64,000 nt of DNA from Picochlorum sp. 'celeri' (taxonomy: Eukaryota; Chlorophyta; Trebouxiophyceae). Numbering within the stretch: the stretch's first letter is position 1; every line of letters starts with the position of its first letter. Under the pieces are notes generated by a model. It was not told the origin of the DNA, made no database searches, and saw only the letters and a program-made list of their open reading frames with translations. The position numbers and the translations under genes are program-made. Shown here in pieces: positions 9,543 through 23,883 of the stretch. Location: assembly GCA_010909725.1 (NCBI GenBank), contig JAACMV010000020.1:806001-870000 (forward strand), read 5' to 3'.

Positions 9543-10387
9543 TTATTTTCGGGAAGAATACAAATCTTTGAGCCGCAGTTCTAATTCAGTTGACTGTCGC
9601 CGAACAATGTGTCCACCCTCCTCTGGTGTGGAGATTCCCGGACCTATATATTCTCTCACGTACGCATGCAGCGACTCTTTTATCGGCACAGCCCTATCCT
9701 TGAGTGCTGCTAGAAACGGCGTGCTTGTAGACTCTACCAACAATTTCAAGTCTGCCACTGAATAGACATCAAAATACTTCATCGCAGCCACACCCGACAC
9801 GGCAACAAACGCACTCAACCCTAATGAACCGTATACCAACGAGCGCACCCCAACAGCATATGCGCGTTGCGCAAGCTCCCGTGACTTTGCCTGATGGAGA
9901 CTGAGTTTGGTTGCCCCCTCCTCCGCCGTGGACACTTTCTCAATCGCCCTGAAAATCTCTTCATATCTCCCTCGAGCACTAATTTGTAGCCTACCCGGTG
10001 AAAATGCATGGTTTCGGGACATCCACGATCGTTTAAATTCGTCCAGTTCCTCTGGAGTCAAAGGCAGTGGAAGGGCTTTGACCTTCCTCTCGATTGATGC
10101 CATATTGGGCACATGAACGCGTGCCTCAGCCTGTAAAATCTCTGCAAGAGTTTCATAGACATTCTCTGAGGCAACCATGCGCTCTGTCCCCGTCCCCAAC
10201 CGTTTCACAGTACGGTTTGAAAGTTTCCCATCCTTTTCCAGCTGTTTCTTGTGCTCGTGAACCGATGATTCTTGTTCTAATTTAAAATATGCCTACATAT
10301 ATTGTCGAAAATGTTACGAGAATGCCATATATGTATATCGAGATGGCAACGTACATTTTCTCTACAGTTCCCTAGAATTGACGACAT
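9543..10387 (-). CDS. TMEM242-like single- or two-pass membrane protein
   Basis: Two exons inferred: 10387-10355 (MSSILGNCREN) and 10292-9543, with a 62-nt intron (gtacgt to gtag, phase 0), giving 260 residues. Without the first exon the frame has no ATG until an internal Met. Residues about 1-140 are polar and helical. A hydrophobic stretch (LVYGSLGLSAFVAVSGVAAM) is followed by KYFDVYSVADLKLL. The pattern 'LAxRAxxxGS-L, hydrophobic helix, K-x-F-x-V-x-S-V-x-D' resembles the TMEM242 domain, an inner mitochondrial membrane protein linked to ATP synthase and complex I assembly. This resemblance is from memory and weak. The gene converges on psaL with 79 bp between stops. Confidence 0.6.
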
Positions 10388-10651
10388 GTGTATCCTTGTT
10401 GGGATAAGAAACGCAATTCTCTACATAGAAACTCTAAAAATAAATATAGACAATCGTTTTGGGTCAAGATGGTTGGAATAATTTCAATAACTACTACTAC
10501 TGGCTAGCAAACCCTCATTGTGCACAGTCTTCTTCCACACAGGAGCAACATGACGCAGCCACCACTCAGAAAGAACAACGGGTGCATTCATATGTACATG
10601 ATCCTTTCTTTCTTCTTTCCATACTCTGATGGTCACCATCATCACCCACTA

Positions 10652-11798
10652 CTACACGAGCAGTCCGAGGAAGAATTGCTGGGAGATACATGCAATATGC
10701 CAGGATAAAACACACATCATAAACAGTTCTAAAACAAGCTGCCAACTATAGGATTTCTTTTTGCTCAGATCGTACAGTATCTGAACCTTTCCATTCTCCA
10801 ATGCATATATTATCCTTGAGTTGAGTTCATACCTGTATGTCAGGTACGCGGAGAGCCCTACCACAATGAAGAGCTGCACAGCAGGCAAGATACCCTGTCA
10901 GAAGAGTGTTCACAATGCCAACAATGCACACAATCGTACCTTTAAAAATCCCATCACGACCCTGCAATCGAAGGCTATTGATTGCACCTGAGGTGGAAAC
11001 ATGCATGGGAGGATGGAGGTGAAATTCTTCACGACACGCATGTACACATAATACATTTCATCTGTCCGTGCACACACGTCTCCCATGTCACACTCTTTTG
11101 CAGAGGCTCCATCAAGACCAAAAAATGCTATTGTCTGTATAACTATTGAATATCGAAGAGGAATAGCTGCCATAACTGGATATGTCGCGGACCATAGCAA
11201 GTACACCACCAATGCCTCGAGGGCAGAGTACTCTGGCACAAAGGGGCTGCAGGCTCCCATATTTGGCAGGGCGATATGGCGACAAAACAGACACATCGCC
11301 AATACATATGTAAAGATATGCATCTTAATTCTCAGTTTGACTTGTAAAAAGTCTAATAAGCCCCCAGGTTGGCCTCGTTTGGCATACAGTAGGGTACAGC
11401 ATGCATAGACAATTCCAGCCAGAACCATATATGGCATTTCATTGGGATGCCCTGCACCGTATACTCGCTTCCATCCTGTCATCATGAATAATGTCAGTAC
11501 AAAGAATAATGCTGGATCCACCCGTCGGCTTGAACGTAATCGTGCGCTAGAGACTGCCAATTGGAACTCCTCCTCTTCGTCCTTTTCGAAACCGAGCAGG
11601 GGGCCCACGGTGGAGGCTCCCCTTCCACTCCATGCTCGCCAGCTCCTCAGGAAATTACTCTGCAATCAAAGTATAGTAGAAATTGACACGATGCATGGCA
11701 AGTAAGACGTGTAAGAGAAATATGTGAGTTCTTTCAGCGGAATACGCGGCGTACCATGTCCAATTACGGGATACTTGTCGAATCGTAGCATATCTCAT
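10652..11798 (-). CDS. Unrecognised multipass membrane protein
   Basis: The well-supported part is two exons, 11659-10940 and 10894-10652, joined over a 45-nt intron (gtacga to acag, phase 0), the shortest in the window. The 11659 exon has no ATG until MMTGWKRV. A small first exon at 11798-11775 (MRYATIRQ) spliced over 11774-11660 (gtatcc to gcag) would keep frame and give about 328 residues, but this start is tentative. After an acidic N-terminal stretch (GFEKDEEEEFQ) I count about seven hydrophobic segments: around ALFFVLTLFMMTGW, MVLAGIVYACCTLLYA, IFTYVLAMCLFC, ALVVYLLWSATYPVMAAI, VIQTIAFFGL, LFIVVGLSAYLTY and LVLELFMMCVLSW. I do not recognise the family and assign no function. Confidence 0.55.
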
Positions 11799-12254
11799 GT
11801 CGCTAACTTCTTTTATCAGAGATACAATGGTATTGTAGTGAACAGGGGGAGAAATTATTGCTTACCGCTCCCCTTTCTGACTAGTCGTTTTGTCTGACTA
11901 ATGTTGTACCCTAGCGACGCTCATAGACTGTCGAATACAACATTTTATAGCACAATTGAATACAATTTATGTTTTTCGGATACGTCGCTGGCTGCGCTAT
12001 TCTTCATCTTGATGGACAAAGATACGCAGGTCCGCCGATAGACGGGGAATCTTTTGCAGGACATGTCCAGGCGTGCAAGTACACCACCGATATCAATGTG
12101 GTGGTGATGGCTGAGATTATCTCTTCGGCATATATACTATGTTTACAGGATAAGAGACTTTAGTATCGATTTACATGGAAATGGTATCAAAATACCGCAG
12201 AACAGAAAAAATATCTATGAATATGCAAACTATGTACATGGCATTTTCTGAGTA
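11799..12254. other. Intergenic region, nothing recognised
   Basis: About 455 bp between the start of the membrane-protein gene and the 3' end of the SAND-Tudor gene, both on the minus strand. A 64-codon plus-strand ORF (11969-12163) shows no family resemblance and is treated as chance. Confidence 0.4.
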
Positions 12255-13664
12255 TCACGTGTGCTGATGATGGGCACAGTGGCCAGCATTTTGACGCAAC
12301 ATCACAGTCATTAAGGCGGCAAGCTTGTGACGACATTCTTTGTCAGATGATGCATGAAATGAATATGATTCACGCATGGCCACAAATATACCTTGGCGTT
12401 GGTCTGGGGTGGCCAGGGCCAGCAAGGCCTGAAACTGTGTGGAAGGGTGATCCCCCAAATCATTCTTCATATCCGAGGGCATGTTACTATGTATAATTGC
12501 TTCTTGGATCTCTGTATTGAGTGCGAGAGCAATGTGGTGCATCCATTTTGCAGCAGCTCCATCGCTCTCTGCCAGATCCGTGTCAGTGGGAGGTGGCTCG
12601 ATTTTTTCAGCAACAACATGCGAAGCCTCAGCATCTATATATGTTTCTGTAATGCGCTGCAGCAAGGCTTCTGGTGGAGAGAGCGTTCTCTTTGGTGGAG
12701 GAGATTTGGGCATGCACGACTCATCTTGCATTTGTGCTCTGGCCCTCACCAATCCTGCCAGGGCTGTTGGCCCAGCTGGGTTTGGACACTGGAGCTCTTC
12801 CATCGACATGTTCATCGACACGTCAGAGTTCTGATTCCACACAGGGTTGGGCACAACAACGCGATTCGTCGGGGATACAACCGTAGAATCGACATGAGGC
12901 TCCAATGGACCAAAATCAATCTGTTCCATTGGCAGATGCAACTCTTCTGTAACACCAGCGCTGTACTTGATTGCATGCTTGCCTGTCGAAGGGTTATATC
13001 CAACCACGGTGCCATGATAGAATCGAGCATCCGAACACCAGCAAACCCACACATGCTTGCCTACAATATCAGATCCATACTTGACCCTGGTCTGCTCCTT
13101 CAACCACTTCAGCACAGTCATCCTTGAACCTCCGCTCTCCTCCACAACATGGATGCTTTCTTTCCACTTTTTACTTAATTCTCTTCCAGCCAAGCGTTCA
13201 AAATGGCTGCAAGACATCATACAACCTCCATAGGACACATCAGTCAATGGCAATCCAGCATATGGTGCACTCGTGCATTGGATATACACATCCCTATCGT
13301 GACCTCCCCAAAACACGCCATCTAAGCCATTGCATGTGACCGAACACAAAGGTTTCCAACCCATACGAATTATTGGATGCAGTGACTCATCGCATTTGCT
13401 TGCAAGCACGGCTCTCATAGCCTTGGATTTTGAAACACTCTGTGGTACGTGCAAAGGCACCTTCGACCCCGCCGCAGCCCCCTTTACGGACCGACGGTGT
13501 TTCATCTTGGCATTCTTTGGCTTCGCGTTTGTATCCAGGTCGCTACTGTCGCTACTGTCGCGCTCAGTCGATGCACACTCCTTGGGGGTGTGGAACAGGT
13601 CACTCACCATGACTTGCGCAATGGCCTGTTCCCCTTCACTCAAAGCACCTCCTTCGTCGTTCAT
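12255..13664 (-). CDS. SAND domain plus Tudor-like domain chromatin protein
   Basis: A 469-residue single-exon protein starting at the ATG at 13664 (MNDEGGALSEG); the reading frame extends 30 nt upstream but without another ATG. Residues about 30-80 are Ser/Asp/Lys rich and include a basic patch (KNAKMKHRRSVK), a possible nuclear signal. Residues about 150-190 look like a SAND domain: MSCSHFERLAGRELSKKWKE, then SIHVV and TVLKWLK. Residues about 201-252 look like a Tudor/PWWP-type barrel: GKHVWVCWCSDARFYHG, VVGYNPSTGKHAIKYS and ELHLPMEQIDF. SAND domains bind DNA and are expanded in green algae (VARL/regA group), while Tudor-like barrels often bind methylated histones. The C-terminal 200 residues are low complexity then helical. 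It is probably a nuclear regulator; the target is unknown. Confidence 0.65.
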   Translation of the reverse strand: MNDEGGALSEGEQAIAQVMVSDLFHTPKECASTERDSSDSSDLDTNAKPKNAKMKHRRSVKGAAAGSKVPLHVPQSVSKSKAMRAVLASKCDESLHPIIRMGWKPLCSVTCNGLDGVFWGGHDRDVYIQCTSAPYAGLPLTDVSYGGCMMSCSHFERLAGRELSKKWKESIHVVEESGGSRMTVLKWLKEQTRVKYGSDIVGKHVWVCWCSDARFYHGTVVGYNPSTGKHAIKYSAGVTEELHLPMEQIDFGPLEPHVDSTVVSPTNRVVVPNPVWNQNSDVSMNMSMEELQCPNPAGPTALAGLVRARAQMQDESCMPKSPPPKRTLSPPEALLQRITETYIDAEASHVVAEKIEPPPTDTDLAESDGAAAKWMHHIALALNTEIQEAIIHSNMPSDMKNDLGDHPSTQFQALLALATPDQRQGIFVAMRESYSFHASSDKECRHKLAALMTVMLRQNAGHCAHHQHT

Positions 13665-14394
13665 CAAAATATATATAGATAATGTTCGGATCAAACGTCA
13701 CAACACTGCACCACAAGATTCGAACGGCATAACGTCATTATCCGGGAACACCAACAACACCAACCGCGTACATCCCACTCCAACCCACCCCCAATACAAA
13801 TACTATCACCGAAAGACTGCAACTTTATACATAAAAAGTTCGCTCTAGTACCCGTAATGGTGCGTACACGTACACAGCAACAACGCGTTTAGATAGACGT
13901 CAGGCTCGAGACTGTGTCTGCAATACGAAAACCAATGCGTACAACAAATACAACTCGGTCAATCACCCACGTAGCATCACATGGGTTTATATACAATGTA
14001 TTGTAATGAATTAATGTCGGTTGCAGCGAGGGCATGCGTGGGTTTCTGAGCACGTAGGAAACCGCCTTTTCGTACGATGTCGGACGATTTGAAATTTCCT
14101 AATTAGGACTTTAGATATTCGAGTTTCCAATGGCTTTGGAAACCAATATGCTCAGCATTGAAGTGAATAGAAGTATATTGAATACTTCAGTACTTGACAT
14201 TGGCCATACGAGAACGAGTTTGGAGGTTGCAGATATCTGATCTCCGCTGAGATCCACACGGCCCTTGTATTGTCGTTTGCGGCGATTACCTTCCCAACGA
14301 CTGCTGTTACACTTTTTTATTTTTCCTAGAATACTCTTACGAGTGCGTACCGACTGTAGTAATCGTTTCAGTGAGCGGTTCCTGAGCAGACACC
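13665..14394. other. Intergenic region upstream of Derlin
   Basis: About 730 bp between divergent genes. It contains most of the doubtful minus-strand ORF 14111-14503 listed separately. No tRNA, repeat or other recognisable element was seen; the sequence gattcgaac near 13712 has no T-stem around it. Confidence 0.4.
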
Positions 14395-14503
14395 ATGGTG
14401 CAACCAAGGACAAATATCCATGGCATACAGGACAGGTAGGGGCCATGCATTGCATCACATCTGTATCTGGATATACACTTGGAATGACCATGTACTCGTT
14501 CAT
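14111..14503 (-). CDS. Doubtful ORF, possible small tail-anchored protein
   Basis: A 130-codon ATG-initiated ORF that overlaps Derlin exon 1 on the opposite strand. It has a Cys-rich start (MQCMAPTCPVCHGYL), a basic middle (NRRKRQYKGRVDLSGD) and a hydrophobic stretch close to the C-terminus (VFNILLFTSMLSILVSKAIG), the layout of a tail-anchored membrane protein. No family is recognised and the overlap with a real coding exon lowers belief. It may be chance. Confidence 0.2.
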   Translation of the reverse strand: MNEYMVIPSVYPDTDVMQCMAPTCPVCHGYLSLVAPWCLLRNRSLKRLLQSVRTRKSILGKIKKCNSSRWEGNRRKRQYKGRVDLSGDQISATSKLVLVWPMSSTEVFNILLFTSMLSILVSKAIGNSNI

Positions 14504-15321
14504 GCAGCTCTATAAAAGATTGGTTCCAGGATTTGCCTCTAGTCTGTAGGACCCTCCTCACGTGTTACCTGGTGACAGGGGGGCTGCTCTTGTTTGGCGT
14601 ATTGCCAGTGACACATCTCTACCACGCGTGGAGTCTTGAATTATCCTTACCTATACCAGAATTGTGGCGTCTTCTGACAAACTTTCTCATTATTGGGCGA
14701 CCTAGCTTAAACTACCTGTTCAACCTGGTCTGGTTGGTGCAGTATGGAGTCTCATATGAAAAGTCCAAATTCTTGGGGAATGCAGCTGATGCAATCACCA
14801 TGGCTGGATGGGGTATGATTTTTATTTTAACCTTGGATGCTCTCGTGCCGATGTTTTTTAGATCTGCATTTCACGGAGAAGCCCTCATCTTTATGCTGCT
14901 GTACCTATGGAGCAAGCAAAACCCTGCAACGCAGGTGTCATTTTTTGGGGTGGTGAAATTACAATCAATGTATTTACCATTTGCCATGCTCCTCATTGAT
15001 ATTGCTCAGGGGGCGAGTCCATTCACAGGAATCCGAGGAATCCTCGCGGGGCATCTGTACCTCTTCTTCACAGACGTGTATCCTCGCATGTATGGATACA
15101 CACCAATCAGGACACCGTTGTGGCTGTACGTGGTTTTTTTCTTCAACAAACAAACAAACAACTATGCAGGTTTCACATATATGTTGTGCATGATCATGTG
15201 CAGGAGCCGACTGGTATGCAGGTATGGGTTGGGCAAGGTCCCAGTGCAGCAGGTCAACCCCGTGCATCCAAGCAATGCAGGATTCAGAGCCTTCTCCGGA
15301 CGAGGACAACGCCTGTCATGA
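14395..15321 (+). CDS. DER1: Derlin (DER1-like) ER-associated degradation protein
   Basis: A derlin rhomboid pseudoprotease of the ER membrane, which helps move misfolded proteins to the cytosol with Cdc48/p97. Three exons are inferred: 14395-14435, 14550-15125 and 15204-15321, with introns of 114 nt (gtaggg to gtag) and 78 nt (gtacgt to gcag). The product is about 244 residues: MVQPRTNIHGIQDR leads into TLLTCYLVTGGLLLFGVLPV, then the family signature PELWRLLTNFLIIGRPSLNY, VQYGVSYE and several membrane segments. The C-terminal FRAFSGRGQRLS matches the usual derlin 'GxGxRL' tail, which supports the last splice. The first exon is short and less certain. The second intron is a multiple of three without an in-frame stop, so retention would insert 26 residues. 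Confidence 0.82.
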
Positions 15322-15384
15322 CGTACACATATGACATTGTATTGAATTCTTTCTACTACTCGTGTTACATACAAATGAATCGCA

Positions 15385-15885
15385 TCATTCAGAAAAAAGA
15401 GCATCGAGTGTCTTTTTCAGCTCCCCACTCTGGTGCATATCCAACAAAATATCAGACCCTCCAACAAACTCCCCACCAATAAACACTTGGGGAATCGTTG
15501 GCCAACTTGTATACTTTTTAATCCCTTCTCTCAACTCTGGATCAGATAATACATCTCGAGACCCATATTGTATATTGTGCGCATCCAAAATTCGACATGC
15601 CATGTTGCTAAAACCACACATTGGTGCCTCTGGGACACCCTTCATGTACAAAAATACCTTGTGACTCGTCACATCCGCGTCAATCACATCGTCTACACTC
15701 CCAGATACATTATCCGTCTTTATCTTTGGTTTAAAGTCGTCGTGCGTATCGGTACTAAAGGCATGCTGACGAGCGAGAAGAACAGAAGCACAAGGCTCCA
15801 CTGCCCCTGTGGCTGTCCCCGAGAAGGCACCATGCCTCAAGACCACCTGCGAAGACCTTCGTAAAACTGATTGCAACATTATCAT
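15385..15885 (-). CDS. GRX5: Mitochondrial monothiol glutaredoxin (GRX5/GRXS15 type)
   Basis: A 166-residue monothiol glutaredoxin. The active-site CGFS motif (PMCGFSNMACRIL) begins at Cys90. The glutathione-binding features are present: the Lys of YMKGVPEAPMC, the TIP loop in WPTIPQVFIGGEF, and GGSDI. Family members of this length carry [2Fe-2S] clusters bound with glutathione and pass them to apoproteins in mitochondrial iron-sulfur cluster assembly. The N-terminal stretch (MIMLQSVLRRSSQVVLRHGAF) is Arg/Ser rich with no acidic residues, a typical mitochondrial presequence. The ATG at 15885 was chosen because upstream in-frame codons lack ATG; 15879 is an alternative. A CACGTG core lies about 55 bp upstream. 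The gene converges on Derlin with 63 bp between stops. Confidence 0.9.
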   Translation of the reverse strand: MIMLQSVLRRSSQVVLRHGAFSGTATGAVEPCASVLLARQHAFSTDTHDDFKPKIKTDNVSGSVDDVIDADVTSHKVFLYMKGVPEAPMCGFSNMACRILDAHNIQYGSRDVLSDPELREGIKKYTSWPTIPQVFIGGEFVGGSDILLDMHQSGELKKTLDALFSE

Positions 15886-16137
15886 GTATGTATGTATGAT
15901 TTTCGTATGAATGCACGCCCGTTCGAACGACTGTATGGCCGAATTCACGTGTGGAGATTGGCTCTGCCTCTAAATAAAGAGTTTAAAAACAACAGCATTT
16001 CCCATTCCTTCACAAAGGCGTGTGTGCCACCACTCGACCTGTAGGAGAATATTTAGTACGTGACAGCAGTGGAATCCCTGCAGAGGGAGTAGAAAATACT
16101 CAGTACCCGTTGCATAATATTGTTCTAGACTAGAAAA

Positions 16138-17307
16138 ATGGACTCTCTCGGGATTGCGACGACGAGCCTCTCGTTACAGGCTTCAAAAGTACGTCCAAAT
16201 ATCCTCAAGTAAATATATATATATATATCCATATGTGACTGATATAGTACTCACTGTGTGACAGGCTCTGGACAGACTTGCTGAAAGTTTGACCCAAGGG
16301 AATACATATGAAGGGCACGAAATGCTCAAAACTGCCTATTATAGGTTTCGATCGAAGAAGAAGATGGACGATGGATACGATCTGTGTCTCTACGGATCCC
16401 TCCTGCACTTCAAAAAAGGGGATTTCCAGTGTGGAGTAGAGCTTGCCACAATGCTTCTGGATGCCTATGTGGATGATGCTGTACCAGTCTCTACAGAGAG
16501 CAGGAGGCGTTTGAAAGTATTATTAGGTCAATTTCCTCATATTGACGAGAATATTGATGTCGTGAATGCGATGCAGCAGATCAAGCATCGATCTTTAAAA
16601 TGGCTCAGTCGGTACGCACAGTCTACCCCGGGGATTGTCATTGATTGATTCCATGTCACCATGCATCAATTCTATACTCATGGATAACCATGATACTTGT
16701 TTGTAGGATGAAAGGGTCCGAGGAAGACAAAGAGATGGTGTATCTGAAATCCGGTCTCTTCACATCCGAGGTGCTTGGCTGGAAAGGCATGGGGGTTGCA
16801 CTTCCTGACATCATCCGCTCAGGTGATACAGATCGCCTCTATTCCGTGATTGAAAAGAGTCTTCAAATCGCATCCCCTCTGGATAAAGATTTAATCATAG
16901 CCCGCTCAATGCTCCATGTATTAGAATACACGCCCCAAAGCAAAAAGACACAGGCATTCTCCATGGCATATGGTCTGTACAGCACATATGGAGAGGAGCA
17001 ACATTCTCTTTCGGACTCGATCGCTCAATGCGCGTATTATGTCGTCAAGGTATGCGGTTGGTCTATATATATCCATGTGTGCAACACGACTCACACGTTG
17101 ATATCCATGCAGGCATTGGAACGAGGGAGCAGAGATCTCACAGGTATTGCCATAGAGGCGCTCAGAAAACGAGTTGAAGGGTTAGACCCGTCGATATGTG
17201 ACGTGGCAGAAGAGTTGATACATATATACTGCAAACCAGATCCCAGACAGATGGGTCAAGACCCATTCGGATCCATCTTTCAGACATTGCTCCGAGGTGG
17301 AGGATAG
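16138..17307 (+). CDS. GET4: GET4 (TRC35) tail-anchored protein targeting factor
   Basis: Four exons inferred: 16138-16188, 16265-16611, 16707-17049 and 17113-17307, encoding 311 residues; introns are 76, 95 and 63 nt (gtacgt, gtacgc and gtatgc donors). The protein is an all-helical solenoid matching GET4 along its length: GNTYEGHEMLKTAYYRFRSKK, YGSLLHFKKGDFQCGVELA and QIKHRSLKWLSR, followed by LGLASEV-like LFTSEVLGWKG and the C-terminal helix DPRQMGQDPFGSIFQTLL. GET4 pairs with GET5 and links SGT2 to GET3, handing tail-anchored proteins to the ER insertase; in animals it belongs to the BAG6 complex. Each splice restores the family alignment in frame. It shares the neighbourhood with Derlin, another ER quality-control factor, though nothing shows co-regulation. 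Confidence 0.88.
16213..16228. repeat. (AT)8 microsatellite in GET4 intron 1
   Basis: A simple 16-nt AT repeat lies inside the first GET4 intron. Its length could vary between strains; no function is implied. Confidence 0.8.
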
Positions 17308-17559
17308 GATTGGGGATTCTCATACGTTGTGCCAATCTGCCATCTCTAGTAGTATGAAGAAATACTATATATGTAATAATAATAATTGAGCAACAAACGC
17401 ATCATACTACTACTGTTGCTCGTCTTTTTTCCTTGGTGTTTTTCTGCGCTTTCAGAAAAGGTTTCAGATTGTGGTATATTCGCCCATAGTCGATAGAAAG
17501 GAATCCATTCCTATTCATATCTGTCGATATTGAAATATCTGTGGATTTCAGCGTCGAGT

Positions 17560-19323
17560 ATGGCCTGGACTGTGCCATTCAGCAAACAGCAGGTTGGTCT
17601 CGGGCATGTCCCTATTCATAGAAAAATACACCTAGGATCGCAGTCAAAGAGAGTTCAGTGTCGCACAAGTACACATGGTGGTTCCTGGAGACGAGAGGAG
17701 AATGCGATGACGCCAATTCACAGGGTTGGTGGTGGACTGGCAAGCGGTCCTGTGTTTCCTGGCTTGATACCGAGGCAATGCCCTTGTCGGAGAGATATGC
17801 GTACCTCTGATGTTCAGTTGTATGCGACAAATGATAAAGCGGAGAGGAGTGGGGCGACGGAGACGTTCAAACAGCTTCGACAGGCGGTGCTGTCTTCTCT
17901 GGATATTGTATCCGATTCGCAGATATCAGGGGAATGGAGTGATGCTGCCGAGCATGGGTCATCGTGGGAACATACTATCCCAGAGAACCCTGGATCGTCG
18001 TTGGCGGTGGGCAAGGCGATGTTTGAGGTGGGTGTAGGACACGCATGTCTCTTGTAGTAGGAATGTGTGACTGATAGTGGATTGTGTGTGTAGGTTCTGC
18101 GTATAGATGATGCAGGTCGATCTAGGATTTCTCATGTTCGTAGAAGAGATTTGATTCGTCGGTATCAGTTGCCTCCTCGCGACTTGAGAACGGTGGATGG
18201 GTCGATTTCAAGCTCAACAAAAACATCCCCTGGGATCAACTGCAAAGATGATTGCATTTTGATCAATATTGGAGGCGTGCGGGCGTTTTTGACGGCTGAG
18301 AAGTGTTTATTGTTTGAGCCATACTCAAAGTCGAGTAAAAAGTTTGTGGAGATTTTGTGTACAAAGTTGCGTACTGATGCTGAGACAAAGGAGCGACGAG
18401 CAAACTTGGCTGGGTCGGTTGATGAGGAGAGAGATACCCTGTTGAATAATGGTCAAGGAAGTGGGGATTATAGTAACGGAGGTGGGTCTGTGTTTGCGTT
18501 CGAGTTGGAAGTTGTGGAGGCTGCGTTGAATGTTGCGACGCTGAAATTGGAAGCAGAGCTGGTGGCAGCGACTCACAGAGTGAGTATGGTGTTGCAAAAG
18601 TTGCCAAGAGATATTACACCTGCTAATTTAGAAGAGCTTCGTCGGGTGAAGGATGTACTTGTGGCGCTAGAGGCAAAGGCAGAGTCTTTTGAGGAGCTCT
18701 TGGAAGGTTTGTTGGAGGATGATGAGAAAATTGCAGAGCTCAACTTGTCAACGCGACCAATTCGTGAGGAAAAACGTAAACAGAGAGAACTTAATAAAAG
18801 GCAAAGAGAGGCTAGGCTGGATCAGGATCCTGTGAAATTTGAGGGATCTGATTACTATGCTGCACCGAATTCAATTGGTGATTCGGCACTTGCTGGTGCT
18901 GCCTCGGATTCATCTTTTGCCAGTCAGGAACAAGCGATTCAGGAAGAAATGCAAGAAAATGAGGATGAGGAAAGAGAGTTAGAGGAGACAGAAGATGTGC
19001 TTGAGTACTATGCACAGAGAGCTCAGATGACGAGGTCAGAGGCAGACAGATTATTGCAGGGAGCAAGAGATTTGGAAGAGTCTATCAATGTGTCGCTGTC
19101 GTTGAGACGCTATGATGTGAATCGAATTGAGCTTATGCTTTCTATTGCATCTTTTGCGGCTGCAGTTGGCGCTTGTGTCTCTGGAATATTTGGAATGAAT
19201 CTGAGATCCACACTCGAGTCAAGTGTCGTTGGCTTTTGGGGAACAACTGCAGCAATCATTACCGGGTGCCTGTGGATCTTTTGGGTCATTTATCGGTACA
19301 CAAAGCGAAAGCGTATTCTGTGA
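17560..19323 (+). CDS. MRS2/CorA-family magnesium channel, probably organellar
   Basis: Two exons, 17560-18027 and 18094-19323, encode 565 residues; the 66-nt intron (gtgggt to gtag) is phase 0 and joins FE to VLRIDDAG. The MRS2 signature RRYQLPPRDLRTVD starts the channel region, followed by CILINIGGVRAFLTAEKCLLF, a long helical domain, and two membrane helices. The first ends in the invariant GMN motif (IFGMNLRS, about residues 523-525); the second is GFWGTTAAIITGCLWIFWVI. GMN forms the Mg2+ selectivity mouth of CorA/MRS2 pentamers. The central helical region carries unusual acidic and Gln-rich stretches (EEMQENEDEERELEETEDV), and the family is normally 400-450 residues, so this one is long. 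A leader without acidic residues until about 48 suggests mitochondrion or chloroplast (compare MGT10). The ATG at 17560 is the first in frame. Confidence 0.88.
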
Positions 19324-19465
19324 TTGTATTTTCATTGTCTGTTGTGTTACAATGTGTAAGACATATGTATGATTCAGAGATCAGCAAAGATGCTGTTGTC
19401 AATGCAAACATTATGGACAGTATGCGTACATGGTACGCAATATAAATACAATTTTCTGAATAACT

Positions 19466-23883
<4,418 letters not shown>

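Noticed and set aside
11969..12163. 64-codon plus-strand ORF
   Set aside because: Short, no homology, and its length is within chance for AT-rich intergenic DNA.
13705..13725. tRNA T-loop-like gattcgaac
   Set aside because: The flanking bases do not form a T stem, and no anticodon arm or acceptor stem is visible upstream.
14265..14549. 94-codon plus-strand ORF over the Derlin start
   Set aside because: It reads Derlin exon 1 out of frame and runs into the intron; Derlin's frame is supported by family motifs.
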